From assembly GCA_027422505.1 (NCBI GenBank), contig JAPQWV010000123.1, positions 310,001 through 374,000 of the forward strand: a DNA stretch of 64,000 bases, written 5' to 3'. Positions 24,673 to 37,113 of this stretch are shown piece after piece. The position numbers were made by a program, and so were the translations under genes. How positions within the stretch are numbered: position 1 is the stretch's first letter; each line of letters opens with the position of its first letter. Source of the DNA: Craterostigma plantagineum. Taxonomy: Eukaryota > Streptophyta > Magnoliopsida > Lamiales > Linderniaceae. The notes below the pieces were generated by a model. It was not told where the DNA came from and ran no database searches. It worked only from the letters and a program-made list of their open reading frames with translations.

Positions 24673-24790
24673 GGGTGCGATCATACCAGCACTAATGCAC
24701 CGGATCCATCAGAACTCCGAAGTTAAGCATGCTTGGGTGAGAATAGTACTAGGATGGGTGACCCCCTGGGAAGTCCTCGTGTTGCACCCC
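24673..24790 (+). rRNA. 5S rRNA copy 63, class A
   Basis: 118 nt, gamma spacer. Confidence 0.9.
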
Positions 24791-25065
24791 TTTTTTTACG
24801 CGTGATAACATCCCTCGGACATTAATTTTGCAATGAAGTGACGGTGTTACTTTCCACTCTCAACACCTATGGATTTCGAAAATCTCAATTTTGTATAAAA
24901 TCACATGAATAGTGCTCCGTACTATATATATTTCGCTGAAAATACGCGACATCTAGGACTGCGACGTTCACGAACTGACGTGGTTCCCGAGCAACTCGCC
25001 GGTCTTTGTTGCATACTTTCATTACATTTTCACCCGTACATGCAAAACAACTACGCTCAATTAAC

Positions 25066-25180
25066 TGCGATCATACCAGCACTAATGCACCGGATCCATC
25101 AGAACTCCGAAGTTAAGCATGCTTGGGCGAGAGTAATACTAGGATGGTTGACCCCCTGGGAAGTCCTCGTGTTGCACCCC
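25066..25180 (+). rRNA. 5S rRNA copy 64, 5'-truncated A/B hybrid
   Basis: 115 nt; class B 5' loss, ggatccatc as in A, then gggcgagagtaata and gatggttgac as in B. Confidence 0.82.
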
Positions 25181-25460
25181 TTTTTTTACGCGTGATAACA
25201 TCCCTCGAGTATTAATTTTGCAATGAAGTGACGGTGTCACTTTCCACTCTCAACACCTATGGATTTCGGAAATCTCAATTTTGTATAAAATCACATGAAT
25301 TGTGCTCCGTACTATATATATTTCGTTAAAAATACGCGACATCTAGGACTGCGACGTTCACGAACTGACGTGGTTTCCGAGCAACTCGCGGGTCTTTATT
25401 GCTTACTTTCATTACATTTTTACCCGTACATGCAAAACAAGTACGCTCAATTAACTAAAT

Positions 25461-25578
25461 GGGTGCGATCATACCAGCACTAATGCACCGGATCCATCAG
25501 AACTCCGAAGTTAAGCATGCTTGGGTGAGAATAGTACTAGGATGGGTGACCCCCTGGGAAGTCCTCGTGTTGCACCCC
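25461..25578 (+). rRNA. 5S rRNA copy 65, class A
   Basis: 118 nt, gamma spacer. Confidence 0.9.
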
Positions 25579-25858
25579 TTTTTTTACGCGTGATAACATC
25601 CCTCGGACATTAATTTTGCAATGAAGTGACGGTGTCACTTTCCACTCTCAACACCTATGGATTTCGCAAATCTCAATTTTGTAAAAAATCACATGAATTG
25701 TGCTCCGTACTATATATATTTCGCTGAAAATACGCGACATCTAGGACTGCGACGTTCACGAACTGGCGTGGTTTCCGAGCAACTCGCGGGTCTTTATTGC
25801 TTACTTTCATTACATTTTTACCCGTACATGCAAAACAAGTACGCTCAATTAACTAAAT

Positions 25859-25976
25859 GGGTGCGATCATACCAGCACTAATGCACCGGATCCATCAGAA
25901 CTCCGAAGTTAAGCATGCTTGGGTGAGAATAGTACTAGGATGGGTGACCCCCTGGGAAGTCCTCGTGTTGCACCCC
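25859..25976 (+). rRNA. 5S rRNA copy 66, class A
   Basis: 118 nt, alpha-like spacer with tgctccgtac. Confidence 0.9.
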
Positions 25977-26254
25977 TTTTTTTACGCGTGATAACATCCC
26001 TCGACATTAATTTTGCAATGAAGTGACGGTGTCACTTTCCACTCTCAACACCTATGATTTCGCAAATCTCAATTTTGTAAAAAATCACATGAATTGTGCT
26101 CCATACTATATATATTTCGCTGAAAATACGCGACATCTAGGACTGCGACGTTCACGAACTGGCGTGGTTTCCGAGCAACTCGCGGGTCTTTATTGCTTAC
26201 TTTCATTACATTTTTACCCGTACATGCAAAACAAGTACGCTCAATTAACTAAAT

Positions 26255-26372
26255 GGGTGCGATCATACCAGCACTAATGCACCGGATCCATCAGAACTCC
26301 GAAGTTAAGCATGCTTGGGTGAGAATAGTACTAGGATGGGTGACCCCCTGGGAAGTCCTCGTGTTGCACCCC
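26255..26372 (+). rRNA. 5S rRNA copy 67, class A
   Basis: 118 nt, alpha spacer one base short (cctatgatttcg). Confidence 0.9.
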
Positions 26373-26645
26373 TTTTTTTACGCGTGATAACATCCCTCAG
26401 ACATTAATTTTGCAATGAAGTGACGGTGTTACTTTCCACTCTCAACACCTATGGATTTCGAAAATCTCAATTTTGTATAAAATCACATGAATAGTGCTCC
26501 GTACTATATATATTTCGCTGAAAATACGCGACATCTAGGACTGCGACGTTCACGAACTGACGTGGTTCCCGAGCAACGCGGGTCTTTGTTGCATACTTTC
26601 ATTACATTTTCACCCGTACAAGCAAAACAACTACGCTCAATTAAC

Positions 26646-26761
26646 TGCGATCATACCAGCACTAATGCACCGGATGCCATCAGAACTCCGAAGTTAAGCA
26701 TGCTTGGGCGAGAGTAATACTAGGATGGTTGACCCCCTGGGAAGTCCTCGTGTTGCACCCC
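26646..26761 (+). rRNA. 5S rRNA copy 68, class B (5'-truncated)
   Basis: 116 nt; full-length beta spacer just before the short-trimer block. Confidence 0.82.
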
Positions 26762-27041
26762 TTTTTTTACGCGTGATAACATCCCTCGAGTATCAATTTT
26801 GCAATGAAGTGACGGTGTCACTTTCCACTCTCAACACCTATGGATTTCGGAAATCTCAATTTTGTATAAAATCACATGAATTGTGCTCCGTACTATATAT
26901 ATTTCGTTAAAAATACGCGACATCTAGGACTGCGACGTTCACGAACTGACGTGGTTTCCGAGCAACTCGCGGGTCTTTATTGCTTACTTTCATTACATTT
27001 TTACCCGTACATGCAAAACAAGTACGCTCAATTAACTAAAT

Positions 27042-27159
27042 GGGTGCGATCATACCAGCACTAATGCACCGGATCCATCAGAACTCCGAAGTTAAGCATG
27101 CTTGGGTGAGAATAGTACTAGGATGGGTGACCCCCTGGGAAGTCCTCGTGTTGCACCCC
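27042..27159 (+). rRNA. 5S rRNA copy 69, class A
   Basis: 118 nt, gamma spacer. Confidence 0.9.
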
Positions 27160-27438
27160 TTTTTTTACGCGTGATAACATCCCTGTACATTAATTTTGCA
27201 ATGAAGTGACGGTGTCACTTTCCACTCTCAACACCTATGAATTTCGCAAATCTCAATTTTGTAAAAAATCACATGAATTGTGCTCCATACTATATATATT
27301 TCGCTGAAAATACGCGACATCTAGGACTGCGACGTTCACGAACTGGCGTGGTTTCCGAGCAACTCGCGGGTCTTTATTGCTTACTTTCATTACATTTTTA
27401 CCCGTACATGCAAAACAAGTACGCTCAATTAACTAAAT

Positions 27439-27556
27439 GGGTGCGATCATACCAGCACTAATGCACCGGATCCATCAGAACTCCGAAGTTAAGCATGCTT
27501 GGGTGAGAATAGTACTAGGATGGGTGACCCCCTGGGAAGTCCTCGTGTTGCACCCC
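27439..27556 (+). rRNA. 5S rRNA copy 70, class A
   Basis: 118 nt, alpha spacer. Confidence 0.9.
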
Positions 27557-27748
27557 TTTTTTTACGCGTGATAACATCCCTCAGACATTAATAGTGCTCC
27601 GTACTATATATATTTCGCTGAAAATACGCGACATCTAGGACTGCGACGTTCACGAACAAGGCGTGGTTCCCGAGCAACGCGCCGGTCTTTGTTGCATACT
27701 TTCATTACATTTTCACCCGTACAAGCAAAACAACTACGCTCAATTAAC

Positions 27749-27864
27749 TGCGATCATACCAGCACTAATGCACCGGATGCCATCAGAACTCCGAAGTTAA
27801 GCATGCTTGGGCGAGAGTAATACTAGGATGGTTGACCCCCTGGGAAGTCCTCGTGTTGCACCCC
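27749..27864 (+). rRNA. 5S rRNA copy 71, class B, short spacer
   Basis: 116 nt; first copy behind the 84-bp-deleted beta spacer. Spacer also has gaacaaggcgtgg. Confidence 0.82.
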
Positions 27865-28144
27865 TTTTTTTACGCGTGATAACATCCCTCGAGTATCAAT
27901 TTTGCAATGAAGTGACGGTGTCACTTTCCACTCTCAACACCTATGGATTTCGGAAATCTCAATTTTGTATAAAATCACATGAATTGTGCTCCGTACTATA
28001 TATATTTCGTTAAAAATACGCGACATCTAGGACTGCGACGTTCACGAACTGACGTGGTTTCCGAGCAACTCGCGGGTCTTTATTGCTTACTTTCATTACA
28101 TTTTTACCCGTACATGCAAAACAAGTACGCTCAATTAACTAAAT

Positions 28145-28261
28145 GGGTGCGATCATACCAGCACTAATGCACCGGATCCATCAGAACTCCGAAGTTAAGC
28201 ATGCTTGGGTGAGAATAGTACTAGGATGGGTGACCCCCTGGGAAGTCCTCTGTTGCACCCC
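28145..28261 (+). rRNA. 5S rRNA copy 72, class A with 1-nt deletion
   Basis: 117 nt; one G lost near the 3' end (gtcctctgttgc). Gamma spacer. Confidence 0.88.
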
Positions 28262-28540
28262 TTTTTTTACGCGTGATAACATCCCTGTACATTAATTTTG
28301 CAATGAAGTGACGGTGTCACTTTCCACTCTCAACACATATGAATTTCGCAAATCTCAATTTTGTAAAAAATCACATGAATTGTGCTCCATACTATATATA
28401 TTTCGCTGAAAATACGCGACATCTAGGACTGCGACGTTCACGAACTGGCGTGGTTTCCGAGCAACTCGCGGGTCTTTATTGCTTACTTTCATTACATTTT
28501 TACCCGTACATGCAAAACAAGTACGCTCAATTAACTAAAT

Positions 28541-28658
28541 GGGTGCGATCATACCAGCACTAATGCACCGGATCCATCAGAACTCCGAAGTTAAGCATGC
28601 TTGGGTGAGAATAGTACTAGGATGGGTGACCCCCTGGGAAGTCCTCGTGTTGCACCCC
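28541..28658 (+). rRNA. 5S rRNA copy 73, class A
   Basis: 118 nt, alpha spacer. Confidence 0.9.
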
Positions 28659-28849
28659 TTTTTTTACGCGTGATAACATCCCTCAGACATTAATAGTGCT
28701 CCGTACTATATATATTTCGCTGAAAATACGCGACATCTAGGACTGCGACGTTCACGAACAAGGCGTGGTTCCCGAGCAACTCGCCGGTCTTTGTTGCATA
28801 CTTCATTACATTTTCACCCGTACAAGCAAAACAACTACGCTCAATTAAC

Positions 28850-28965
28850 TGCGATCATACCAGCACTAATGCACCGGATGCCATCAGAACTCCGAAGTTA
28901 AGCATGCTTGGGCGAGAGTAATACTAGGATGGTTGACCCCCTGGGAAGTCCTCGTGTTGCACCCC
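28850..28965 (+). rRNA. 5S rRNA copy 74, class B, short spacer
   Basis: 116 nt; 84-bp-deleted beta spacer. Confidence 0.82.
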
Positions 28966-29245
28966 TTTTTTTACGCGTGATAACATCCCTCGAGTATCAA
29001 TTTTGCAATGAAGTGACGGTGTCACTTTCCACTCTCAACACCTATGGATTTCGCAAATCTCAATTTTGTAAAAAATCACATGAATTGTGCTCCATACTAT
29101 ATATATTTCGCTGAAAATACGCGACATCTAGGACTGCGACGTTCACGAACTGACGTGGTTTCCGAGCAACTCGCGGGTCTTTATTGCTTACTTTCATTAC
29201 ATTTTTACCCGTACATGCAAAACAAGTACGCTCAATTAACTAAAT

Positions 29246-29363
29246 GGGTGCGATCATACCAGCACTAATGCACCGGATCCATCAGAACTCCGAAGTTAAG
29301 CATGCTTGGGTGAGAATAGTACTAGGATGGGTGACCCCCTGGGAAGTCCTCGTGTTGCACCCC
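29246..29363 (+). rRNA. 5S rRNA copy 75, class A
   Basis: 118 nt; an alpha-type spacer takes the place normally held by gamma in the trimer. Confidence 0.9.
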
Positions 29364-29641
29364 TTTTTTACGCGTGATAACATCCCCGGACATTAATTTT
29401 GCAATGAAGTGACGGTGTCACTTTCCACTCTCAACACCTATGAATTTCGCAAATCTCAATTTTGTAAAAAATCACATGAATTGTGCTCCATACTATATAT
29501 ATTTCGCTGAAAATACGCGACATCTAGGACTGCGACGTTCACGAACTGGCGTGGTTTCCGAGCAACTCGCGGGTCTTTATTGCTTACTTTCATTACATTT
29601 TTACCCGTACATGCAAAACAAGTACGCTCAATTAACTAAAT

Positions 29642-29759
29642 GGGTGCGATCATACCAGCACTAATGCACCGGATCCATCAGAACTCCGAAGTTAAGCATG
29701 CTTGGGTGAGAATAGTACTAGGATGGGTGACCCCCTGGGAAGTCCTCGTGTTGCACCCC
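29642..29759 (+). rRNA. 5S rRNA copy 76, class A
   Basis: 118 nt, alpha spacer. Confidence 0.9.
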
Positions 29760-29949
29760 TTTTTTTACGCGTGATAACATCCCTCAGACATTAATAGTGC
29801 TCCGTACTATATATATTTCGCTGAAAATACGCGACATCTAGGACTGCGACGTTCACGAACTGGCGTGGTTCCCGAGCAACGCGCCGGTCTTTGTTGCATA
29901 CTTCATTACATTTTCACCCGTACAAGCAAAACAACTACGCTCAATTAAC

Positions 29950-30065
29950 TGCGATCATACCAGCACTAATGCACCGGATGCCATCAGAACTCCGAAGTTA
30001 AGCATGCTTGGGCGAGAGTAATACTAGGATGGTTGACCCCCTGGGAAGTCCTCGTGTTGCACCCC
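29950..30065 (+). rRNA. 5S rRNA copy 77, class B, short spacer
   Basis: 116 nt; 84-bp-deleted beta spacer, here with gaactggcgtgg. Confidence 0.82.
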
Positions 30066-30345
30066 TTTTTTTACGCGTGATAACATCCCTCGAGTATCAA
30101 TTTTGCAATGAAGTGACGGTGTCACTTTCCACTCTCAACACCTATGGATTTCGGAAATCTCAATTTTGTATAAAATCACATGAATTGTGCTCCGTACTAT
30201 ATATATTTCGTTAAAAATACGCGACATCTAGGACTGCGACGTTCACGAACTGACGTGGTTTCCGAGCAACTCGCGGGTCTTTATTGCTTACTTTCATTAC
30301 ATTTTTACCCGTACATGCAAAACAAGTACGCTCAATTAACTAAAT

Positions 30346-30463
30346 GGGTGCGATCATACCAGCACTAATGCACCGGATCCATCAGAACTCCGAAGTTAAG
30401 CATGCTTGGGTGAGAATAGTACTAGGATGGGTGACCCCCTGGGAAGTCCTCGTGTTGCACCCC
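30346..30463 (+). rRNA. 5S rRNA copy 78, class A
   Basis: 118 nt, gamma spacer. Confidence 0.9.
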
Positions 30464-30741
30464 TTTTTTTACGCGTGATAACATCCCTGACATTAATTTT
30501 GCAATGAAGTGACGGTGTCACTTTCCACTCTCAACACCTATGAATTTCGCAAATCTCAATTTTGTAAAAAATCACATGAATTGTGCTCCATACTATATAT
30601 ATTTCGCTGAAAATACGCGACATCTAGGACTGCGACGTTCACGAACTGGCGTGGTTTCCGAGCAACTCGCGGGTCTTTATTGCTTACTTTCATTACATTT
30701 TTACCCGTACATGCAAAACAAGTACGCTCAATTAACTAAAT

Positions 30742-30859
30742 GGGTGCGATCATACCAGCACTAATGCACCGGATCCATCAGAACTCCGAAGTTAAGCATG
30801 CTTGGGTGAGAATAGTACTAGGATGGGTGACCCCCTGGGAAGTCCTCGTGTTGCACCCC
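30742..30859 (+). rRNA. 5S rRNA copy 79, class A
   Basis: 118 nt, alpha spacer. Confidence 0.9.
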
Positions 30860-31134
30860 TTTTTTTACGCGTGATAACATCCCTCAGACATTAATTTTGC
30901 AATGAAGTGACGGTGTTACTTTCCACTCTCAACACCTATGGATTTCGAAAATCTCAATTTTGTATAAAATCACATGAATAGTGCTCCGTACTATATATAT
31001 TTCGCTGAAAATACGCGACATCTAGGACTGCGACGTTCACGAACTGACGTGGTTCCCGAGCAACTCGCGGGTCTTTGTTGCATAGTTTCATTACATTTTC
31101 ACCCGTACAAGCAAAACAACTACGCTCAATTAAC

Positions 31135-31250
31135 TGCGATCATACCAGCACTAATGCACCGGATGCCATCAGAACTCCGAAGTTAAGCATGCTTGGGCGA
31201 GAGTAATACTAGGATGGTTGACCCCCTGGGAAGTCCTCGTGTTGCACCCC
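31135..31250 (+). rRNA. 5S rRNA copy 80, class B (5'-truncated)
   Basis: 116 nt; full-length beta spacer with gcatagtttc. Confidence 0.82.
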
Positions 31251-31531
31251 CTTTTTTTACGCGTGATAACATCCCTCGAGTATCAATTTTGCAATGAAGT
31301 GACGGTGTCACTTTCCACTCTCAACACCTATGGATTTCGGAAATCTCAATTTTGTATAAAATCACATGAATTGTGCTCCGTACTATATATATTTCGTTAA
31401 AAATACGCGACATCTAGGACTGCGACGTTCACGAACTGACGTGGTTTCCGAGCAACTCGCGGGTCTTTATTGCTTACTTTCATTACATTTTTACCCGTAC
31501 ATGCAAAACAAGTACGCTCAATTAACTAAAT

Positions 31532-31649
31532 GGGTGCGATCATACCAGCACTAATGCACCGGATCCATCAGAACTCCGAAGTTAAGCATGCTTGGGTGAG
31601 AATAGTACTAGGATGGGTGACCCCCTGGGAAGTCCTCGTGTTGCACCCC
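31532..31649 (+). rRNA. 5S rRNA copy 81, class A
   Basis: 118 nt, gamma spacer. Confidence 0.9.
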
Positions 31650-31925
31650 TTTTTTTACGCGTGATAACATCCCTGACATTAATTTTGCAATGAAGTGACG
31701 GTGTCACTTTCCACTCTCAACACCTATGATTTCGCAAATCTCAATTTTGTAAAAATCACATGAATTGTGCTCCATACTATATATATTTCGCTGAAAATAC
31801 GCGACATCTAGGACTGCGACGTTCACGAACTGGCGTGGTTTCCGAGCAACTCGCGGGTCTTTATTGCTTACTTTCATTACATTTTTACCCGTACATGCAA
31901 AACAAGTACGCTCAATTAACTAAAT

Positions 31926-32043
31926 GGGTGCGATCATACCAGCACTAATGCACCGGATCCATCAGAACTCCGAAGTTAAGCATGCTTGGGTGAGAATAGT
32001 ACTAGGATGGGTGACCCCCTGGGAAGTCCTCGTGTTGCACCCC
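31926..32043 (+). rRNA. 5S rRNA copy 82, class A
   Basis: 118 nt, alpha spacer. Confidence 0.9.
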
Positions 32044-32235
32044 TTTTTTTACGCGTGATAACATCCCTCAGACATTAATAGTGCTCCGTACTATATATAT
32101 TTCGCTGAAAATACGCGACATCTAGGACTGCGACGTTCACGAACAAGGCGTGGTTCCCGAGCAACGCGCCGGTCTTTGTTGCATACTTTCATTACATTTT
32201 CACCCGTACAAGCAAAACAACTACGCTCAATTAAC

Positions 32236-32351
32236 TGCGATCATACCAGCACTAATGCACCGGATGCCATCAGAACTCCGAAGTTAAGCATGCTTGGGCG
32301 AGAGTAATACTAGGATGGTTGACCCCCTGGGAAGTCCTCGTGTTGCACCCC
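32236..32351 (+). rRNA. 5S rRNA copy 83, class B, short spacer
   Basis: 116 nt; 84-bp-deleted beta spacer. Confidence 0.82.
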
Positions 32352-32631
32352 CTTTTTTTACGCGTGATAACATCCCTCGAGTATCAATTTTGCAATGAAG
32401 TGACGGTGTCACTTTCCACTCTCAACACCTATGGATTTCGGAAATCTCAATTTTGTATAAAATCACATGAATTGTGCTCCGTACTATATATATTTCGTTA
32501 AAAATACGCGACATCTAGGACTGCGACGTTCACGAACTGACGTGGTTTCCGAGCAACTCGCGGGTCTTTATTGCTTACTTTCATTACATTTTACCCGTAC
32601 ATGCAAAACAAGTACGCTCAATTAACTAAAT

Positions 32632-32750
32632 GGGTGCGATCATACCAGCACTAATGCACCGGATGCCATCAGAACTCCGAAGTTAAGCATGCTTGGGCGA
32701 GAGTAATACTAGGATGGTTGACCCCCTGGGAAGTCCTCGTGTTGCACCCC
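32632..32750 (+). rRNA. 5S rRNA copy 84, intact 5' end with class B body
   Basis: 119 nt; gggtgcgatc start behind a gamma spacer, then the full class B body (ggatgcc to gatggttgac). A recombinant that restores full length but keeps the class B base changes. Confidence 0.87.
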
Positions 32751-33029
32751 TTTTTTACGCGTGATAACATCCCTCTGACATTAATTTTGCAATGAAGTGA
32801 CGGTGTTACTTTCCACTCTCAACACCTATGGATTTCGGAAATCTCAATTTTGTAAAAAATCACATGAATTGTGCTCCATACTATATATATTTCGCTGAAA
32901 ATACGCGACATCTAGGACTGCGACGTTCACGAACTGGCGTGGTTTCCGAGCAACTCGCGGGTCTTTATTGCTTACTTTCATTACATTTTTACCCGTACAT
33001 GCAAAACAAGTACGCTCAATTAACTAAAT

Positions 33030-33147
33030 GGGTGCGATCATACCAGCACTAATGCACCGGATCCATCAGAACTCCGAAGTTAAGCATGCTTGGGTGAGAA
33101 TAGTACTAGGATGGGTGACCCCCTGGGAAGTCCTCCTGTTGCACCCC
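33030..33147 (+). rRNA. 5S rRNA copy 85, class A
   Basis: 118 nt with G-to-C in tcctcctgttgc near the 3' end; upstream spacer alpha with tttcggaaat. Confidence 0.9.
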
Positions 33148-33427
33148 TTTTTTTACGCGTGATAACATCCCCTGTACATTAATTTTGCAATGAAGTGACG
33201 GTGTCACTTTCCACTCTCAACACCTATGAATTTCGCAAATCTCTATTTTGTAAAAAATCACATGAATTGTGCTCCATACTATATATATTTCGCTGAAAAT
33301 ACGCGACATCTAGGACTGCGACGTTCACGAACTGACGTGGTTTCCGAGCAACTCGCGGGTCTTTGTTGCTTACTTTCATTACATTTTTACCCGTACATGT
33401 AAAACAAGTACGCTCAATTAACTAAAT

Positions 33428-33544
33428 GGGTGCGATCATACCAGCACTAATGCACCGGATCCATCAGAACTCCGAAGTTAAGCATGCTTGGGTGAGAATA
33501 GTACTAGGATGGGTGACACCTGGGAAGTCCTCGTGTTGCACCCC
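33428..33544 (+). rRNA. 5S rRNA copy 86, class A with C-box deletion
   Basis: 117 nt; gggtgacacctggg in the C box, a variant repeated at 36806 and 38299. Alpha spacer. Confidence 0.88.
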
Positions 33545-33735
33545 TTTTTTTACGCGTGATAACATCCCTCAGACATTAATAGTGCTCCGTACTATATATA
33601 TTTTGCTGAAAATACGCGACATCTAGGACTGCGACGTTCACGAACAAGGCGTGGTTCCCGAGCAACGCGCCGGTCTTTGTTGCATACTTCATTACATTTT
33701 CACCCGTACAAGCAAAACAACTACGCTCAATTAAC

Positions 33736-33851
33736 TGCGATCATACCAGCACTAATGCACCGGATGCCATCAGAACTCCGAAGTTAAGCATGCTTGGGCG
33801 AGAGTAATACTAGGATGGTTGACCCCCTGGGAAGTCCTCGTGTTGCACCCC
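33736..33851 (+). rRNA. 5S rRNA copy 87, class B, short spacer
   Basis: 116 nt; 84-bp-deleted beta spacer. Confidence 0.82.
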
Positions 33852-34131
33852 CTTTTTTTACGCGTGATAACATCCCTCGAGTATCAATTTTGCAATGAAG
33901 TGACGGTGTCACTTTCCACTCTCAACACCTATGGATTTCGGAAATCTCAATTTTGTATAAAATCACATGAATTGTGCTCCGTACTATATATATTTCGTTA
34001 AAAATACGCGACATCTAGGACTGCGACGTTCACGAACTGACGTGGTTTCCGAGCAACTCGCGGGTCTTTATTGCTTACTTTCATTACATTTTACCCGTAC
34101 ATGCAAAACAAGTACGCTCAATTAACTAAAT

Positions 34132-34249
34132 GGGTGCGATCATACCAGCACTAATGCACCGGATCCATCAGAACTCCGAAGTTAAGCATGCTTGGGTGAG
34201 AGTAGTACTAGGATGGGTGACCCCCTGGGAAGTCCTCGTGTTGCACCCC
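34132..34249 (+). rRNA. 5S rRNA copy 88, class A keeping G72
   Basis: 118 nt; gggtgagagtagtac, so the intermediate element is closer to the usual plant sequence than in other class A copies. Gamma spacer. Confidence 0.9.
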
Positions 34250-34528
34250 TTTTTTACGCGTGATAACATCCCTCTGACATTAATTTTGCAATGAAGTGAC
34301 GGTGTTAATTTCCACTCTCAACACCTATGGATTTCGGAAATCTCAATTTTGTAAAAAATCACATGAATTGTGCTCCATACTATATATATTTCGCTGAAAA
34401 TACGCGACATCTAGGACTGCGACGTTCACGAACTGGCGTGGTTTCCGAGCAACTCGCGGGTCTTTATTGCTTACTTTCATTACATTTTTACCCGTACATG
34501 CAAAACAAGTACGCTCAATTAACTAAAT

Positions 34529-34646
34529 GGGTGCGATCATACCAGCACTAATGCACCGGATCCATCAGAACTCCGAAGTTAAGCATGCTTGGGTGAGAAT
34601 AGTACTAGGATGGGTGACCCCCTGGGAAGTCCTCGTGTTGCACCCC
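34529..34646 (+). rRNA. 5S rRNA copy 89, class A
   Basis: 118 nt; the spacer upstream has gttaatttcc and catccctctgac. Confidence 0.9.
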
Positions 34647-34920
34647 TTTTTTACGCGTGATAACATCCCTCAGACATTAATTTTGCAATGAAGTGACGGT
34701 GTTACTTTCCACTCTCAACACCTATGGATTTCGAAAATCTCAATTTTGTATAAAATCACATGAATAGTGCTCCGTACTATATATATTTCGCTGAAAATAC
34801 GCGACATCTAGGACTGCGACGTTCACGAACTGACGTGGTTCCCGAGCAACTCGCCGGTCTTTGTTGCATACTTTCATTACATTTTCACCCGTACAAGCAA
34901 AACAACTACGCTCAATTAAC

Positions 34921-35036
34921 TGCGATCATACCAGCACTAATGCACCGGATGCCATCAGAACTCCGAAGTTAAGCATGCTTGGGCGAGAGTAATACTAGGA
35001 TGGTTGACCCCCTGGGAAGTCCTCGTGTTGCACCCC
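34921..35036 (+). rRNA. 5S rRNA copy 90, class B (5'-truncated)
   Basis: 116 nt; opens the four-unit repeat block. Confidence 0.82.
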
Positions 35037-35315
35037 TTTTTTTACGCGTGATAACATCCCTCGAGTATCAATTTTGCAATGAAGTGACGGTGTCACTTTC
35101 CACTCTCAACACCTATGAATTTCGCAAATCTCAATTTTGTAAAAAATCACATGAATTGTGCTCCATACTATATATATTTCGCTGAAAATACGCGACATCT
35201 AGGACTGCGACGTTCACGAACTGACGTGGTTTCCGAGCAACTCGCGGGTCTTTATTGCTTACTTTCATTACATTTTACCCGTACATGCAAAACAAGTACG
35301 CTCAATTAACTAAAT

Positions 35316-35432
35316 GGGTGCGATCATACCAGCACTAATGCACCGGATCCATCAGAACTCCGAAGTTAAGCATGCTTGGGTGAGAATAGTACTAGGATGG
35401 GTGACCCCTGGGAAGTCCTCGTGTTGCACCCC
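35316..35432 (+). rRNA. 5S rRNA copy 91, class A with 1-nt C-box deletion
   Basis: 117 nt; gggtgacccctggg, one C short. Alpha spacer. Confidence 0.88.
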
Positions 35433-35621
35433 TTTTTTTACGCGTGATAACATCCCTCAGACATTAATAGTGCTCCGTACTATATATATTTCGCTGAAAA
35501 TACGCGACATCTAGGACTGCGACGTTCACGAACTGGCGTGGTTCCCGAGCAACGCGCCGGTCTTTGTTGCATATTCATTACATTTTCACCCGTACAAGCA
35601 AAACAACTACGCTCAATTAAC

Positions 35622-35737
35622 TGCGATCATACCAGCACTAATGCACCGGATGCCATCAGAACTCCGAAGTTAAGCATGCTTGGGCGAGAGTAATACTAGG
35701 ATGGTTGACCCCCTGGGAAGTCCTCGTGTTGCACCCC
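35622..35737 (+). rRNA. 5S rRNA copy 92, class B, short spacer
   Basis: 116 nt; 84-bp-deleted beta spacer. Confidence 0.82.
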
Positions 35738-36017
35738 TTTTTTTACGCGTGATAACATCCCTCGAGTATCAATTTTGCAATGAAGTGACGGTGTCACTTT
35801 CCACTCTCAACACCTATGGATTTCGGAAATCTCAATTTTGTATAAAATCACATGAATTGTGCTCCGTACTATATATATTTCGTTAAAAATACGCGACATC
35901 TAGGACTACGACGTTCACGAACTGACGTGGTTTCCGAGCAACTCGCGGGTCTTTATTGCTTACTTTCATTACATTTCTACCCGTACATGCAAAACAAGTA
36001 CGCTCAATTAACTAAAT

Positions 36018-36134
36018 GGGTGCGATCATACCAGCACTAATGCACCGGATCCATCAGAACTCCGAAGTTAAGCATGCTTGGGTGAGAGTAATACTAGGAT
36101 GGTTGACCCCCTGGGAAGTCCTCGTGTTGCACCC
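36018..36134 (+). rRNA. 5S rRNA copy 93, A/B hybrid body
   Basis: 117 nt; class A to gggtgag, then agtaatactaggatggttg as class B; three terminal C. Gamma spacer. Confidence 0.86.
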
Positions 36135-36408
36135 TTTTTTTACGCGTGATAACATCCCTCTGACATTAATTTTGCAATGAAGTGACGGTGTTACTTTCCA
36201 CTCTCAACACCTATGGATTTCGAAAATCTCAATTTTGTATAAAATCACATGAATAGTGCTCCGTACTATATATATTTCGCTGAAAATACGCGACATCTAG
36301 GACTGCGACGTTCACGAACTGACGTGGTTCCCGAGCAACTCGCGGTCTTTGTTGCATACTTTCATTACATTTTCACCCGTACAAGCAAAACAACTACGCT
36401 CAATTAAC

Positions 36409-36524
36409 TGCGATCATACCAGCACTAATGCACCGGATGCCATCAGAACTCCGAAGTTAAGCATGCTTGGGCGAGAGTAATACTAGGATGGTTGACCCCC
36501 TGGGAAGTCCTCGTGTTGCACCCC
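36409..36524 (+). rRNA. 5S rRNA copy 94, class B (5'-truncated)
   Basis: 116 nt; an A interrupts the end before the T-run (ccccattttttt). Confidence 0.82.
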
Positions 36525-36805
36525 ATTTTTTTACGCGTGATAACATCCCTCGAGTATCAATTTTGCAATGAAGTGACGGTGTCACTTTCCACTCTCAACA
36601 CCTATGAATTTCGCAAATCTCAATTTTGTAAAAAATCACATGAATTGTGCTCCATACTATATATATTTCGCTGAAAATACGCGACATCTAGGACTGCGAC
36701 GTTCACGAACTGACGTGGTTTCCGAGCAACTCGCGGGTCTTTATTGCTTACTTTCATTACATTTTTACCCGTACATGCAAAACAAGTACGCTCAATTAAC
36801 TAAAT

Positions 36806-36922
36806 GGGTGCGATCATACCAGCACTAATGCACCGGATCCATCAGAACTCCGAAGTTAAGCATGCTTGGGTGAGAATAGTACTAGGATGGGTGACACCTG
36901 GGAAGTCCTCGTGTTGCACCCC
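36806..36922 (+). rRNA. 5S rRNA copy 95, class A with C-box deletion
   Basis: 117 nt; gacacctggg variant shared with 33428 and 38299. Confidence 0.88.
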
Positions 36923-37113
36923 TTTTTTTACGCGTGATAACATCCCTCAGACATTAATAGTGCTCCGTACTATATATATTTCGCTGAAAATACGCGACAT
37001 CTAGGACTGCGACGTTCACGAACAAGGCGTGGTTCCCGAGCAACGCGCCGGTCTTTGTTGCATAATTCATTACATTTTCACCCGTACAAGCAAAACAACT
37101 ACGCTCAATTAAC

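Larger units (their letters stand above)
26762..32351 (+). repeat. Short trimer block (~1.10 kb) with an 84-bp spacer deletion
   Basis: Class B copies at 26646, 27749, 28850 and 29950 are 1100-1103 bp apart instead of about 1185, as is the pair 31135/32236. The beta spacer in these units jumps from cagacattaat directly to agtgctccg, losing 84 bp (the dyad and the hinge block). Junctions lie near 27590, 28694, 29793 and 32078. Normal-length beta spacer returns once, before 31135. Confidence 0.88.
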
